Positions 7,680 to 16,015 are shown, counted from the stretch's first letter. The stretch: 20,179 nucleotides of DNA from Deltaproteobacteria bacterium (GCA_005879095.1 VBLM01000170.1:3175-23353); one strand, 5' to 3'. Program-made: numbers and translations. Notes: generated from the sequence alone by a model not told the origin.

Positions 7680-8050
7680 AGAGGCGGTTCCTCCTTGCGG
7701 TCTTGCTCTGCGCCTGCGCGCACGAGCAGCTCGTCCCCGAAGAGGCCGAGCTGGCGAAGGAGCAGCCGGCGACGTTCGCCGAGGGAACGGTGCCGCCGGT
7801 GCGGAAGAAGTGTCGCAAGGGCGGGCCGCGGCTGGGCGAGCGCGATCGCGCGAGCGGCCGGCTGGTCCTCGACTACGTGATTACCGAGGAAGGCAAAGTG
7901 AAGGACATCAGCGTCACGGGCGATGCGACCGCCGGCGCGGTGAAAGCCATCCGCGCATTCCTCGCCACCTGCTCGTACCAGCCGGCGACGCAGAACGGGA
8001 AGCCGGTCGCCGTGAAGTGGAAGGGCGAGCTCAGGTTTCCGCCCCACTGA
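7676..8050 (+). CDS. Small lipoprotein with TonB C-terminal-like domain
   Basis: A 124-residue protein starting at the ATG that overlaps the previous stop codon by four bases. The N-terminus MKRRFLLAVLLCACAH is a lipoprotein-type signal with Cys14 as the likely lipid site. The second half (GRLVLDYVITEEGKVKDISV, 61-80, then IRAFLATCSYQPATQNGKPV) has the pattern of TonB-C/AgmX-type domains: a strand with VxDYVI..(E/D)G.V, a variable helix, then W/Y.PA...GKPV and a closing strand. These domains occur in many myxobacterial periplasmic proteins without a TonB membrane segment. Gene coupling suggests it works with the lipoprotein metalloprotease. Both proteins have Cys-Ala-His right after the lipobox. 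The domain call is moderately sure; the role is not known. Confidence 0.68.
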   Translation: MKRRFLLAVLLCACAHEQLVPEEAELAKEQPATFAEGTVPPVRKKCRKGGPRLGERDRASGRLVLDYVITEEGKVKDISVTGDATAGAVKAIRAFLATCSYQPATQNGKPVAVKWKGELRFPPH

Positions 8051-8064
8051 CCCCTCGGTCGTCC

Positions 8065-9087
8065 CTACCAAGGCTCCCGGGTTCCGATGAAGTTGTACGG
8101 GTAGCCCCATGCAGGCGCGCTGATGTCGTCCAGCTCCTTCACGTCCTGCGTGGTCAGCTTCACTTGCAGCGCACGTAAATTGTCCTGTAATTGCTGCAAG
8201 TTGCGCGCGCCGACCAGGACGCTCGAGACTTCCGGTCTGGCCAGCAGCCACGCCAGTGCCACCGAGGCCGGCGTTGCGTCGTGCCGTTGGGCGACCGAGA
8301 GCAGAGCGTCGAGCGTGCGCCAGTTTTGATCGGTCGCGGTCATCGCCCAGCTGTCCTTCCACGACTCGAGCCGCGTGCCGGGCGGCGGCGGCTGGCCCTT
8401 GCGGTACTTGCCGGAGAGGAAGCCGCGGCCGAGTGGGCTCCAGACGAGCACGCCCAGGCCGAAGGCGCGGGCGGCCGGGATCAACTCGCGCTCGGCATCG
8501 CGCGCGACGAGGCTCCACTGCAGTTGAACGCCCTCGTAGCGGGAAAGGCCGCGGCGGTCGGCCGCCCAGAGCGACTCGGTCAGGCGATAGCCGGTGTAGT
8601 TCGAGCAGCCGATGTAGCGGACTTTGCCGGACCGCTGCAGATCGTCGAGCGCCCGGAGCGTCTCTTCGATCGGCACGCTGCCGTCCTGCATATGTACTTG
8701 ATATAAATCGATAGTATCGGTCTGCAGGCGCTTCAACGACTGCTCGCAGTTCCAGACGATGCTCTGGCGCGAGAGGCCGTACTCGTTGGGATGCATCGGC
8801 GCCGTCCCGCCCAGCGTGGGAAACCGGCATTTGGTCGCCAGCGTCACCGCGTGGCGCCGGCCCTTCATCCACTGCCCGAGCAATTCCTCGCTGCGGCCCT
8901 CGGCGTAACCGTTGGCGGTATCGACGGTATCGAGTCCGGCGTCGAGAGCGGCGTCGAAGACGCGGCGGGCTTCGGCGTCGTCAGAGTGGACGCCCTTCAT
9001 GAAGCCCCTGGCCTCGCCGAACGTCATCGCGCCGAGGCTCAATGCGCTCACTTTCAGTCCACTTTTCCCGTATTGCCGATGCTCCAC
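8065..9087 (-). CDS. Aldo/keto reductase
   Basis: A 340-residue NAD(P)H-dependent oxidoreductase of the aldo/keto reductase superfamily, predicted to be cytosolic. The catalytic tetrad is complete: Asp56 and Tyr61 in DTVDTANGYAEG, Lys86 in TLATKCRF and His132 in LYQVHMQD. The cofactor-binding C-terminal part has SPLGRGFLSGKY and the closing SSVLVGARNLQQLQDNL. Together these fit the YajO/Tas-like or AKR11-13-type bacterial reductases; the substrate cannot be told. Its stop lies 14 nt from the stop of the convergent TonB-like gene, and its start is 41 nt from the divergent gene at 9129. The codons for residues 124-133, including the catalytic His, are strikingly AT-rich (8689-8718). It is one of the intact genes here. 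Confidence 0.92.
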   Translation of the reverse strand: MEHRQYGKSGLKVSALSLGAMTFGEARGFMKGVHSDDAEARRVFDAALDAGLDTVDTANGYAEGRSEELLGQWMKGRRHAVTLATKCRFPTLGGTAPMHPNEYGLSRQSIVWNCEQSLKRLQTDTIDLYQVHMQDGSVPIEETLRALDDLQRSGKVRYIGCSNYTGYRLTESLWAADRRGLSRYEGVQLQWSLVARDAERELIPAARAFGLGVLVWSPLGRGFLSGKYRKGQPPPPGTRLESWKDSWAMTATDQNWRTLDALLSVAQRHDATPASVALAWLLARPEVSSVLVGARNLQQLQDNLRALQVKLTTQDVKELDDISAPAWGYPYNFIGTREPW

Positions 9088-9128
9088 CGGTTCGCCCTCC
9101 GGACGATGCTGTGCTAGCAGGTTCTACG

Positions 9129-10237
9129 ATGCCCGCGGACGGCACCACGATGCTTTCCCCCGAAGATCGGGCCGACATGGCCGTCGAGGGGCGGCTCCTG
9201 GAAGTCGCCGGGCGGTTCGAGGACGACCTTCGCGAGCGGGTGACGAGGCTGCTGCTGGCCTCGGCGGAAGCGATCCTCAAGCTCGCCGACGTCGACCTGG
9301 TGCGCCACGAGGCCGACGAGGAGCAGGGCGGTCACACCCTCGCGCTCTGGGAAGAGCTGGCGCCGGTGATGAGCACGACCGTGCAAAGCGTCAACGAGCT
9401 GATCGCCAGCCACAGCGCGGAGTTCCCGCCGCCGCCGGAAAAGGACGCGCTCGACAATCTCGACGATGCCTTCGGGCCGGCCAAAGCGGACGACGAGCCG
9501 GTCGACGAAGGGCCGCTCGATACCGAGACCGAGATCGCCAAGCTGGTGGCGGCGGTCTGCACGGGGATGCGGCGCGACGTGGCCCACCTCGGCGAGCGGC
9601 TGCGGAATCCGCAAGTCGTCAGTGATCCCTGGATGCTGATCAGCGACCTGCTCGAATTCCGCGGCCGGGTCCGCGCCGGGCTGGGCGAGTTGATCTTCCA
9701 GGTCTGCAGCTTCGTCGCCGAGGTCGATCGGCAGGACGTGGTGCCGGGGTACCTGGGCGACCTCGAGTCGGGGCTGATCGTGCGGCAGGCGACGTCGAAC
9801 CTGGCGTTTCTCTTCCGCGGCCACACCAAGCGGATCGGCGCGGCCAACGACGAGCGCATCATTCCGGCGCTGCAGGACGCGCTCAAGGATCTGCACGCTT
9901 TCTCGCGCACGCGCGCGCTGCCGGCGCTGCGGACTTCCGACAAGCGCATCTTTCTCGAGACGCGGGCGACGCTCTATCGGCTGATGAAAGTGTCGCCGTG
10001 GCGAAAGCCGGGCGGCATCTGGAGGCCGCGCAGTTCAACCTGTCGACGCCCGAGACGGCGCGGGCGGAGCTGGTCGACGCGGTGCGGGCGGCCTCCGCCC
10101 TCTACGGGCGCGACGTGCAGCTCGACGCGTACCTCCGCGCGCAGCGGCACTTTCCCACCGACTGGCTGCACGACCCGGAAATCGCGATTGAAATCGAGCG
10201 CTTCGGGGCGCTGCTCGCCGGCATCGCTCCGCCCTGA
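9129..10237 (+). CDS. Unrecognised protein, interrupted by a frameshift near 9990
   Basis: I do not recognise this gene. It begins at ATG 9129 (MPADGTTMLSPEDRADMAVE); the in-frame ATG at 9150 is an alternative. It reads about 290 residues of soluble, acidic, mostly helical-looking protein with no signal peptide or membrane segment. At about 9985-9998 the meaningful frame changes. After RLMKVSP the first frame turns into arginine- and serine-rich nonsense. The other plus frame continues with AKAGRHLEAAQFNLSTPETA and on through ALYGRDVQLDAYLRAQRHFP to a TGA at 10235-10237. The frame offset fits one missing base, or a longer loss of 3n+1. Together the product would be about 368 residues. It converges on the unrecognised minus-strand pair across the 83-nt hairpin. 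Confidence 0.6.
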
Positions 10238-10248
10238 ATAGGCGGAAT

Positions 10249-10331
10249 TTGGGGACACCCTTGCGGGACACCCTTGCGGGACACCCTCCAGTGGGTGTCC
10301 CCGCAAGGGTGTCCCGCAAGGGTGTCCCCAA
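10249..10331. repeat. 83-nt hairpin of GGGACACCC units between convergent genes
   Basis: The left arm (10249-10286) is TTGGGGACACCC, TTGC, GGGACACCC, TTGC, GGGACACCC. The right arm (10293-10331) is its reverse complement with one extra C. A six-base loop TCCAGT separates them. Each arm thus holds three copies of a 9-10 nt core spaced by TTGC/GCAA, giving a 38-bp stem with a single bulge. It occupies nearly all of the 94 nt between two convergent genes, and its right edge touches the stop codon of the minus-strand gene. It may serve as a two-way transcription terminator or an mRNA 3'-end protector, although it has no T-tract. It could also be a REP/RAYT-type mobile repeat. The core GGGGACAC also occurs at the lhr/nei junction. 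Confidence 0.8.
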
Positions 10332-11426
10332 TCAGAATCTTCCGTCGGCGATGGTCAGTAACGCGGCGTTCTTGTCGAGGAAACGGGCGGGGGCGAGCGC
10401 GCCGAAAGCGTTTCCGGCGGAGAGCTTGCCGTCTTCGAGGTGCAACAGGCCGGCAGAGCCGGGGCGGGGCTCGTCAATGCCGAAATCGGTGGTGAGCCAG
10501 CCGGTCAGCAGCAGGCCGGCGATGGCGCCGCCGGTGGCGAGGGCGGTCGCCCCTTGGCCGGTCGCGTCGGTGAGCACCGCGATGCCGCCGCCCATCAGCG
10601 CGCCGACGCCGCCGCCGAGGGAGACCAGGTTCCACCGGCCGCGCGACCAGTGCAGCCGGCTGTTCAAGACCGGGCCGACGGCGATGCCGGCGGTCGAGCC
10701 GATCAACGCCGTCCACTGGTAGGTTCGAGTGGCGTTCTTGTCGCCGCCGGCGATGTAGACGATCGCGGTCGGGATCGCGCCGCCGTAGATCATCGCCGAG
10801 GTCATCGCGCCGGAATCGCCGCCGGTCAGATACGGCGAGGCGACGAGGCCCGCGATCGCGCCGCCCGCGGCAATCGCAGCGACCACGCCCTCCGGATGAT
10901 GGTTGGAGAAATTGTTGTCGAGGGACTCGCCGATCAGTGCCGCCCAGGTGCCGTAGCCGACGCCGTTCTGCAGCATCTGCGGCATCGACTGCGGCACGTG
11001 GCGATCGGCGGTGGCGAAGATCGATCCCACCAGCGCGCCGCCGGTGCCGAGCATCAGCCAGGCGACGAAGCCTTTCTGGCCGGCGTCGGTGGCGGAGGCG
11101 ACCAGGCTCGAGAGATAGAGCCCGGTCAGCGTCGAGCTGATCACCAGCTCGGTGCGTGGACCGACTCCCGTGCTGCGCACCGCGGCCGTTTCGACGCCGT
11201 TCAGGCGTCCGATCAGCGAGCGCGAGGCAGAAGCGAAGCGGCCGTCGGGCTGGGCCGCGATGCAGGCCTGCGCTTCTCGGACGGCATCCTCGCGGCGACC
11301 GTCGAAATCGGCACGGACCGCGCGTTCGTATCGCACGCGGGCCTGCACGTCGGCCGGGTCCTCGTCGGCGGCGGGCGCGGGAATCGCCGGCTGCGCGAGC
11401 AGCGCGATGGCCACCAAGGCGATCAC
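10332..11426 (-). CDS. Unrecognised exported protein with glycine-zipper-like membrane segments
   Basis: A 364-residue protein of unknown function. The start is GTG at 11424-11426, inside the GTGA overlap with the upstream gene's stop. A longer in-frame reading back to 11582 was dropped because it only shadows that gene. The N-terminus (MIALVAIALLAQPAIPAPAA) is a signal peptide with likely cleavage after about residue 20. A charged helical stretch follows (VRYERAVRADFDGRREDAVR) with a TPR-like look. The rest alternates Gly/Ala-rich hydrophobic segments: GTGGALVGSIFA, AAGGAIAGLVASPYL, YGGAIPTAIVYIAGG, GGGVGALMGGGIAVLTD and TGGAIAGLLLTGWLTTDFG. Five such repeats suggest glycine-zipper packing in a membrane or an oligomeric channel; that is an inference. 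It is translationally coupled to the 11423-12973 gene. Confidence 0.65.
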   Translation of the reverse strand: MIALVAIALLAQPAIPAPAADEDPADVQARVRYERAVRADFDGRREDAVREAQACIAAQPDGRFASASRSLIGRLNGVETAAVRSTGVGPRTELVISSTLTGLYLSSLVASATDAGQKGFVAWLMLGTGGALVGSIFATADRHVPQSMPQMLQNGVGYGTWAALIGESLDNNFSNHHPEGVVAAIAAGGAIAGLVASPYLTGGDSGAMTSAMIYGGAIPTAIVYIAGGDKNATRTYQWTALIGSTAGIAVGPVLNSRLHWSRGRWNLVSLGGGVGALMGGGIAVLTDATGQGATALATGGAIAGLLLTGWLTTDFGIDEPRPGSAGLLHLEDGKLSAGNAFGALAPARFLDKNAALLTIADGRF

Positions 11427-12973
11427 TGTTTCTCCGACGGACCGCGATCGGGATCGGCCACGCGCAGCACGTCGAGACCGATCGTCCACAGCGTGGGGGA
11501 GATGGGGAATGGCCCTTCCGCGAATCGCCGCGCGGCTTCGTCGCGCAGCCAGGCCGCGCCTTCGCCGTCGGCCGTGGAGCAAGCGAGGAGCGCGTCGCGG
11601 GTCGGCGTTGCGGCCAGCGCGAAATCGTCGCCGAGCACCGAGAGCAGGAGCTCGCGGGCGCGCCGCGAGAGGAGCCGGCCGGCGCAGGCCGAGTCGGGGA
11701 ATTCGCAGATGACGACGCGGCCGTGCTCGAGATCGAACCAGCGGATGCCTTCGGGTGCTGCGTCGGTGCGGGCGTCCACGTTGTCGATCGCGTTTTCCAA
11801 CGCGGAATCGAAGTCGATCTGCAGATCCGCGGCGCGCACGGGCGCGATGCGCACGCCGTCGTCGTGCAACAGCACCGCGTGGATGCCGGGCGCGATCTCC
11901 CGGGCGGCGCGCGAACCCGGTTCGCCGGCGAGCAACGTGGGGAGGAGATGGCGCGCTTCGAACGGCGACCCGGGCGTTTGCAGCAAAGCGCGCGCCCGCG
12001 CAGCCAACTCCACCGCCGCGGCCCCATCGTCCAATGTATTCAAATATACTTCATATACTTCACGGACAGGAGCGCGCACGCAGACGTCGCCCGCGAGCAG
12101 CTCGAGGTGCTCGCCGTGCGCGCGAGCCACCGGCGCATCCGCCAGCTGACCGAGAGCGAGCCGCGTGAGGCCGGACGGCGAGAGCGGCGCCTCGCGGTCC
12201 GGGTCGAGCAGCCGCGAGAGCCACGGCCGCTCCCGGCGCGCCTTGGCGAGCAGCTTCTCCGTCCGCAGCGGCTGCAGGGTGCGATAGGCGAACGCTGGTC
12301 GCGGCACGCGCGGCTGATCGGTGTCCGCCAGTGCGCGCAGGAGCCGCTGCGCCTGCGCTTCCTCGATCGCCGCCAGCGATTGCGCCCAGGCGTCGGTCGG
12401 AATGCCGCCCGGCAGCTCGCGCACTTCGAGCGCGCGGGACTCGCCGGCCTTGCTCTCGACGATCGCATCCGGTTCGGCGGGCGGCAGCGGCCCTTCGGCG
12501 CGCGGGGGCGGCAGGGTAAACGCCGCCTCCAACTCCTCGTTCATGAGCAAAGCCGGCAAGCCTCCCGAAGAGATCTCGATCTGCTTCAGCTCGAGAAGCC
12601 TCAGCGAGGGCGGGACGCCGAGATACTGCAACAGCTCCCACGCGACGGTCTCCACGTCGCGGAAGTGCGGCGGCTGCGGGTCGATCTCTTCCTCGCCCGG
12701 CGCCCCCGCTTCCCAGGTCTGCACGGAGAGGGCGAGGGCGGAGCCATCGAGATCGACGGCGAGCGCAGTCCCGAATCGCTCGCTCAGCTGCCGGGCCAGC
12801 ATGGGCTCGATGGAATCGCAGGTGAGCGCCGCCCATCCCTCTTCATGCAGCGCGACACAGGTATGGGTTCGATCGAGGCGCGGCAGGGCGCGGCCGAGCG
12901 CCTCGCCCAGCTCTTCGAGCGAGGCACAGCGGACGAAGAGCTGCGCCGCGCGCAGGGGCACGGGATCGAACAT
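11423..12973 (-). CDS. Unrecognised 516-residue soluble protein, possibly DUF1444-like at the C-terminus
   Basis: A large protein without signal peptide or membrane helix. The N-terminal ~150 residues form one unit (AAQLFVRCASLEELGEALGR, ARQLSERFGTALAVDLDGSA). A middle part is rich in Pro, Glu and Arg, and the C-terminal ~220 residues (about 300-510) form another unit. There IDFDSALENAIDNVDARTD, GRVVICEFPDSACAGRLLSR, ATPTRDALLACS and FAEGPFPISPTLWTI resemble the ordered segments of DUF1444-type proteins, which end in a PSRD...GPYPLSP pattern. This resemblance is tentative. The start at ATG 12973 has AAGG only one base upstream, so a later GTG is possible. It overlaps the next gene by GTGA and is divergent from the S46 peptidase across 58 bp. 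A patch of AT-rich codons at 12033-12062 encodes a nine-base tandem repeat (GAA GTA TAT twice). Confidence 0.65.
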   Translation of the reverse strand: MFDPVPLRAAQLFVRCASLEELGEALGRALPRLDRTHTCVALHEEGWAALTCDSIEPMLARQLSERFGTALAVDLDGSALALSVQTWEAGAPGEEEIDPQPPHFRDVETVAWELLQYLGVPPSLRLLELKQIEISSGGLPALLMNEELEAAFTLPPPRAEGPLPPAEPDAIVESKAGESRALEVRELPGGIPTDAWAQSLAAIEEAQAQRLLRALADTDQPRVPRPAFAYRTLQPLRTEKLLAKARRERPWLSRLLDPDREAPLSPSGLTRLALGQLADAPVARAHGEHLELLAGDVCVRAPVREVYEVYLNTLDDGAAAVELAARARALLQTPGSPFEARHLLPTLLAGEPGSRAAREIAPGIHAVLLHDDGVRIAPVRAADLQIDFDSALENAIDNVDARTDAAPEGIRWFDLEHGRVVICEFPDSACAGRLLSRRARELLLSVLGDDFALAATPTRDALLACSTADGEGAAWLRDEAARRFAEGPFPISPTLWTIGLDVLRVADPDRGPSEKQ

Positions 12974-12976
12974 ACC

Positions 12977-13023
12977 TTGACGCAGCCGCCCGCGCTGGAG
13001 CAGAACAGCGCGCCTTCAAGGAG
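12977..13023 (+). promoter_or_regulatory. Putative -35 element and ribosome binding site of the S46 peptidase gene
   Basis: The 58-bp divergent region holds TTGACG (12977-12982), five of six bases of the sigma-70 -35 consensus, but no good -10 at the expected distance. AAGGAG (13018-13023) lies eight bases before the ATG at 13032 and is a good ribosome binding site that fixes that start. The promoter part is weak. Confidence 0.3.
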
Positions 13024-13031
13024 CCTTCTCA

Positions 13032-15068
13032 ATGAAACGAATCGCACTCTGCGCTCTGGTCCTCGCCGCCGGCGCCCGCGCCGACGAAGGGATGTGGACC
13101 TTCGACAACTTCCCGTCCAGGAAGGTGGCCGCGAAGTATCACTTCTCGCCGGATGCCGCCTGGCTCGAGGAGGCGCGGCTGGCGTCGGCGCGCATCACGG
13201 GTTCCACCGGTTGCTCCGCCAGTTTCGTCTCGCCCGACGGCCTGGTGATGACCAACCACCACTGCGCGCACAGCTGCATCGAGCAGCTCTCGACCAAGGA
13301 GAAGGACTTCGTCGCCCAGGGCTTCTACGCCCCGCGGACCGAAGACGAGGTCAAGTGCCCGGAGATCGAGGTCGACCAGCTGGCGCAGATCTCCGACGTC
13401 ACTGCGCAGGTGCAGGGCGCGACCAAGGGGCTCAAGCCGGGCAAGGAGTTCAACGACAAGCGCAAGGGGGCCATGGCCGGCATCGAGAAGGAGTGTTCCG
13501 GCGGCAGCGACAAGGTCCGCTGCGACGTGGTCGAGCTCTACCATGGCGGACAGTATAGTTTGTATAAATACAAGCGGTTCCTCGACGTGCGGCTCGCGTT
13601 CGCGCCCGAAGTGGCCGTCGCGTTCTTCGGCGGCGACCCCGACAACTTCAACTTCCCGCGCTACGACTTCGACGTCTCCTTCATCCGCGTCTGGGAGGAC
13701 GGCAAGCCGGCGAAGACCGAGCACTATTTCAAATTCTCGCCCAACGGAGCCAGGGAGGGCGACGTCACGTTCGTCTCGGGAAACCCGGGCGCGACCGAGC
13801 GCGAGCTGACGATGGCGCAGCTGCAATACCAGCGCGACGTGAACCTGCCGGAGGGGCTCCTCCATCTGGCGCGGATCCGCGGCGCGCTGACCGTATTCAC
13901 CGAGACCTCGCCCGAGCGGTACCGGATCGGCGAGGCGAACCTGCGCTACATCGAGAACTCCTACAAGGTCTACAAGGGCCGCCAGGAGGCGCTCGTGACC
14001 CCGTCGCTGTGGGCCGGGCTGGCCGGGAAGGAAAGGAAGCTGCGCGCGCGGGTGAACGCCCGCCCCTCGGCGCGCAAGAAGTACGGAAGCGCGTGGGACG
14101 ACGTCGCCCGGGCGGTCGCGCAGTTCCAGCCGCGGCATACCGAGTATCGGCAGATCGAGCAGGGCTGGGGATTCGCGCAGTGGCGGGGCCACAACTCGCA
14201 GCTCTTCGCCGTCGCGCGGTCGCTTCTGCGGGGGACCGAGGAGCTGCAGAAACCCAACGAGCAGCGGCTGCGCGAGTACACCGACGCGCAGCTGCCGCAG
14301 CTCAAGCAGCGGATGTTCTCGAAAGCGCCGATCTACGAGGACCTCGAGCGGTTCAAGCTCGCCTACGCGCTCACCGGGCTGCGCGAGGAGCTGGGCCCGG
14401 ACCACCCGGTGGTGCAGAAGGTGCTGGGCAAGAAGAGCCCGCAGGAGCTGGCGGCCGAGCTGGTCAAGTCGAAGCTCTACGACGTCAAGGTGCGCGAGCA
14501 GCTCTGGCAGGGCGGGCGCGACGCGGTCCAGGCTTCCGACGACCCGATGATCCAGCTGGCGCGGCTGGTCGATCCGGAGGCCCGCGCGCTGCGCAAGTGG
14601 CACGACGAGGAGATCGAGACGCTGCAGACCTCGGGAGCGGAGCGGATCGCGGCGGCCAGGTTCGAGATCGAGGGGAAGAGCAGCTACCCGGACGCGACCT
14701 TCTCGCCGCGGCTCTCGTACGGGGCGGTCAAGGGATGGGAGGAGAACGGACGACACGTCGATCCGTTCACCCGTTTCGCGGGCATCTTCGATCGGGCGAC
14801 CGGACGCGATCCGTTCCAGCTGCCGGAGAGCTGGATCCTCGCCAACCAGAACCACCAGATCTAGCCGTCGACGCCGTTCAACTTCTGCACCACCAACGAC
14901 GGCAACATCCACTCGCTGGGCGGCGATTACGGATTCGACGAGACGGACAACCGCGCGATCGCGGTGGACAGCGCGGCGCTGATCGAAGGTCTCGACCACA
15001 TCTACGGCGCGAAGCGGATCGTCTCCGAGCTGAAAGGCACCGCCGTCGGCGCGGCTACCGGACGGTAA
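13032..15068 (+). pseudogene. S46 family serine peptidase (DPP7/DPP11-like) lacking the catalytic serine segment, with in-frame TAG
   Basis: S46 peptidases are exported dipeptidyl aminopeptidases with a chymotrypsin-like fold. After a signal peptide (MKRIALCALVLAAGARA) come the hallmark N-terminus DEGMWTFDNFP (18-28), the catalytic His region LVMTNHHCAHSC (His76/His77), and GGDPDNFNFPRYDFDVSF (200-217) with the catalytic Asp probably Asp214. The frame reads cleanly for 610 codons and hits TAG at 14862-14864. Family sequence continues in the same frame: PSTPFNFCTTND, GNIHSLGGDYGFDETDNRAI, then DHIYGAKRIVSEL to TAA at 15066-15068. Between TTND and GNIHSLGG the family has about 23 residues including GNSGSP with the catalytic Ser; these are absent without change of frame. 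Inactive as written for two reasons. The 3' end overlaps the convergent lipoprotein gene by 14 nt. Confidence 0.87.
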
Positions 15069-15981
15069 AGAGCTCTTCGGCCGTTTTCTGCGCGCTCTCG
15101 TCGAGCTCGTCGATGCTCTTGCCGCTGCCGATGGCCGAGGCCAGAAGTCTGCCTTCGTGCGTATCGTGCAGGCGGAGCGTCAGCTTGTATCTGGTGCCCA
15201 CCTTCTGGATCTCGCCGCTGACGATCTGATCGGCGCCGATGCGCCGGCCGGTGTCGACTTCGCACTCGCCTTCGCACTCCTCCAGCTTCTTGCCGGTGGA
15301 CTGCAGCAAAACCAGCAGATTTGCGCGCGGCATGATGTCGAGCGCGGGCTCCATCCGCAGCGAGGCCTGGCGGATGACGTCGGTGAAGTACTGCGCGTTC
15401 TCGCGGGTCAGGTCCTTGGTGAAGTTCTTCAGGTCGAGGACCGCCAGCTTGCCTCTGAGCGCCAGCACCCGGCGGTCGGCAGACGATTCAGCCAGCCGCG
15501 TCGGCGGCTCCGGAGCCGCGACATTTCTCGATGCGACCGGTCGCGACGGCGCTCCCGCGGCGCGCGCCACCGCCTCGGACTTGACCAGCGCCACGGTCAG
15601 GCCGTTCGCGTAGCAGTGCGCGTTGTCGTTCGCCGCCAGACCCCACATCGAGGAGAGACAGCCGAGCTGGTCGCCGTTGACTTCGAGCCGCTGCACCTCG
15701 CGCCCCTCGCTCTGCACCGAGGCCCGCACCAGCGATTTCTCGAAGCTCTCGATCACGACCTGCATCCCGCCGTCGCCGATGACGAATCCCTCCGTGCGCA
15801 GATCGTTCTCCAGCTCGTCGTGAAGGTATTTCGCCGCCAGCTCGGGGCCGCCGACGCCGACGGTCTGCGGGCCGACCACTGCAATCCGCTGGCCGCCGAT
15901 CCAGCCGGGATTGTCGGGAAGCGTCGGTGCCGCGGTCTTGCAGGCGGCGGCGAGGAGAAGTCCGGCGAGGGCGATGCGCAT
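15055..15981 (-). CDS. Two-domain lipoprotein of the kind common in myxobacteria
   Basis: A 308-residue exported protein. The signal [14 protein letters not shown] gives a lipidated Cys14. The first domain (about 28-138) contains [20 protein letters not shown], a [18 protein letters not shown] strand-helix pattern and two cysteines (108, 123). The second (about 178-305) starts with [19 protein letters not shown], includes a close cysteine pair CEGEC (236-240), [13 protein letters not shown] (245-257) and [20 protein letters not shown]. This second domain looks like the FlgO/CsgG-type fold used by outer-membrane assembly lipoproteins and by several myxobacterial lipoproteins of unknown role. 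The fold call is my reading of the strand pattern. The stop lies within the 3' end of the convergent S46 gene. It appears intact; its function is unknown. Confidence 0.68.
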   Translation of the reverse strand: MRIALAGLLLAAACKTAAPTLPDNPGWIGGQRIAVVGPQTVGVGGPELAAKYLHDELENDLRTEGFVIGDGGMQVVIESFEKSLVRASVQSEGREVQRLEVNGDQLGCLSSMWGLAANDNAHCYANGLTVALVKSEAVARAAGAPSRPVASRNVAAPEPPTRLAESSADRRVLALRGKLAVLDLKNFTKDLTRENAQYFTDVIRQASLRMEPALDIMPRANLLVLLQSTGKKLEECEGECEVDTGRRIGADQIVSGEIQKVGTRYKLTLRLHDTHEGRLLASAIGSGKSIDELDESAQKTAEELFTVR

Positions 15982-16015
15982 GGCCCGATGCTATCACCGG
16001 CCGGCGACCCTGCGG

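Noticed and set aside
10249..10331. CRISPR-like array from the repeated GGGACACCC units
   Set aside because: Units are only 9-10 bases, spacers are an invariant TTGC or GCAA, and the copies are inverted between arms. There are no cas genes.
11427..11582. A longer start for the exported protein ending at 10332
   Set aside because: The extension is an Arg-rich shadow of the upstream gene. The GTG in the GTGA overlap directly precedes a signal peptide.
11156..13558. An 800-codon open frame on the plus strand opposite the two unrecognised genes
   Set aside because: It crosses the intergenic region and the start of S46, is rich in Arg, Gly and Gln and has no domain. The minus-strand genes have GTGA coupling and a signal peptide.
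14862..14864. Amber codon decoded as pyrrolysine or read through in the S46 gene
   Set aside because: There is no pyl gene or supporting context, the position is not catalytic, and a nearby deletion already inactivates the gene.
13029..14999. A 656-codon open frame on the minus strand opposite the S46 peptidase
   Set aside because: It mirrors the codon pattern of the S46 gene, shows no recognisable domain and is rich in Arg, Leu and Val as expected of the complement of GC-rich coding DNA.
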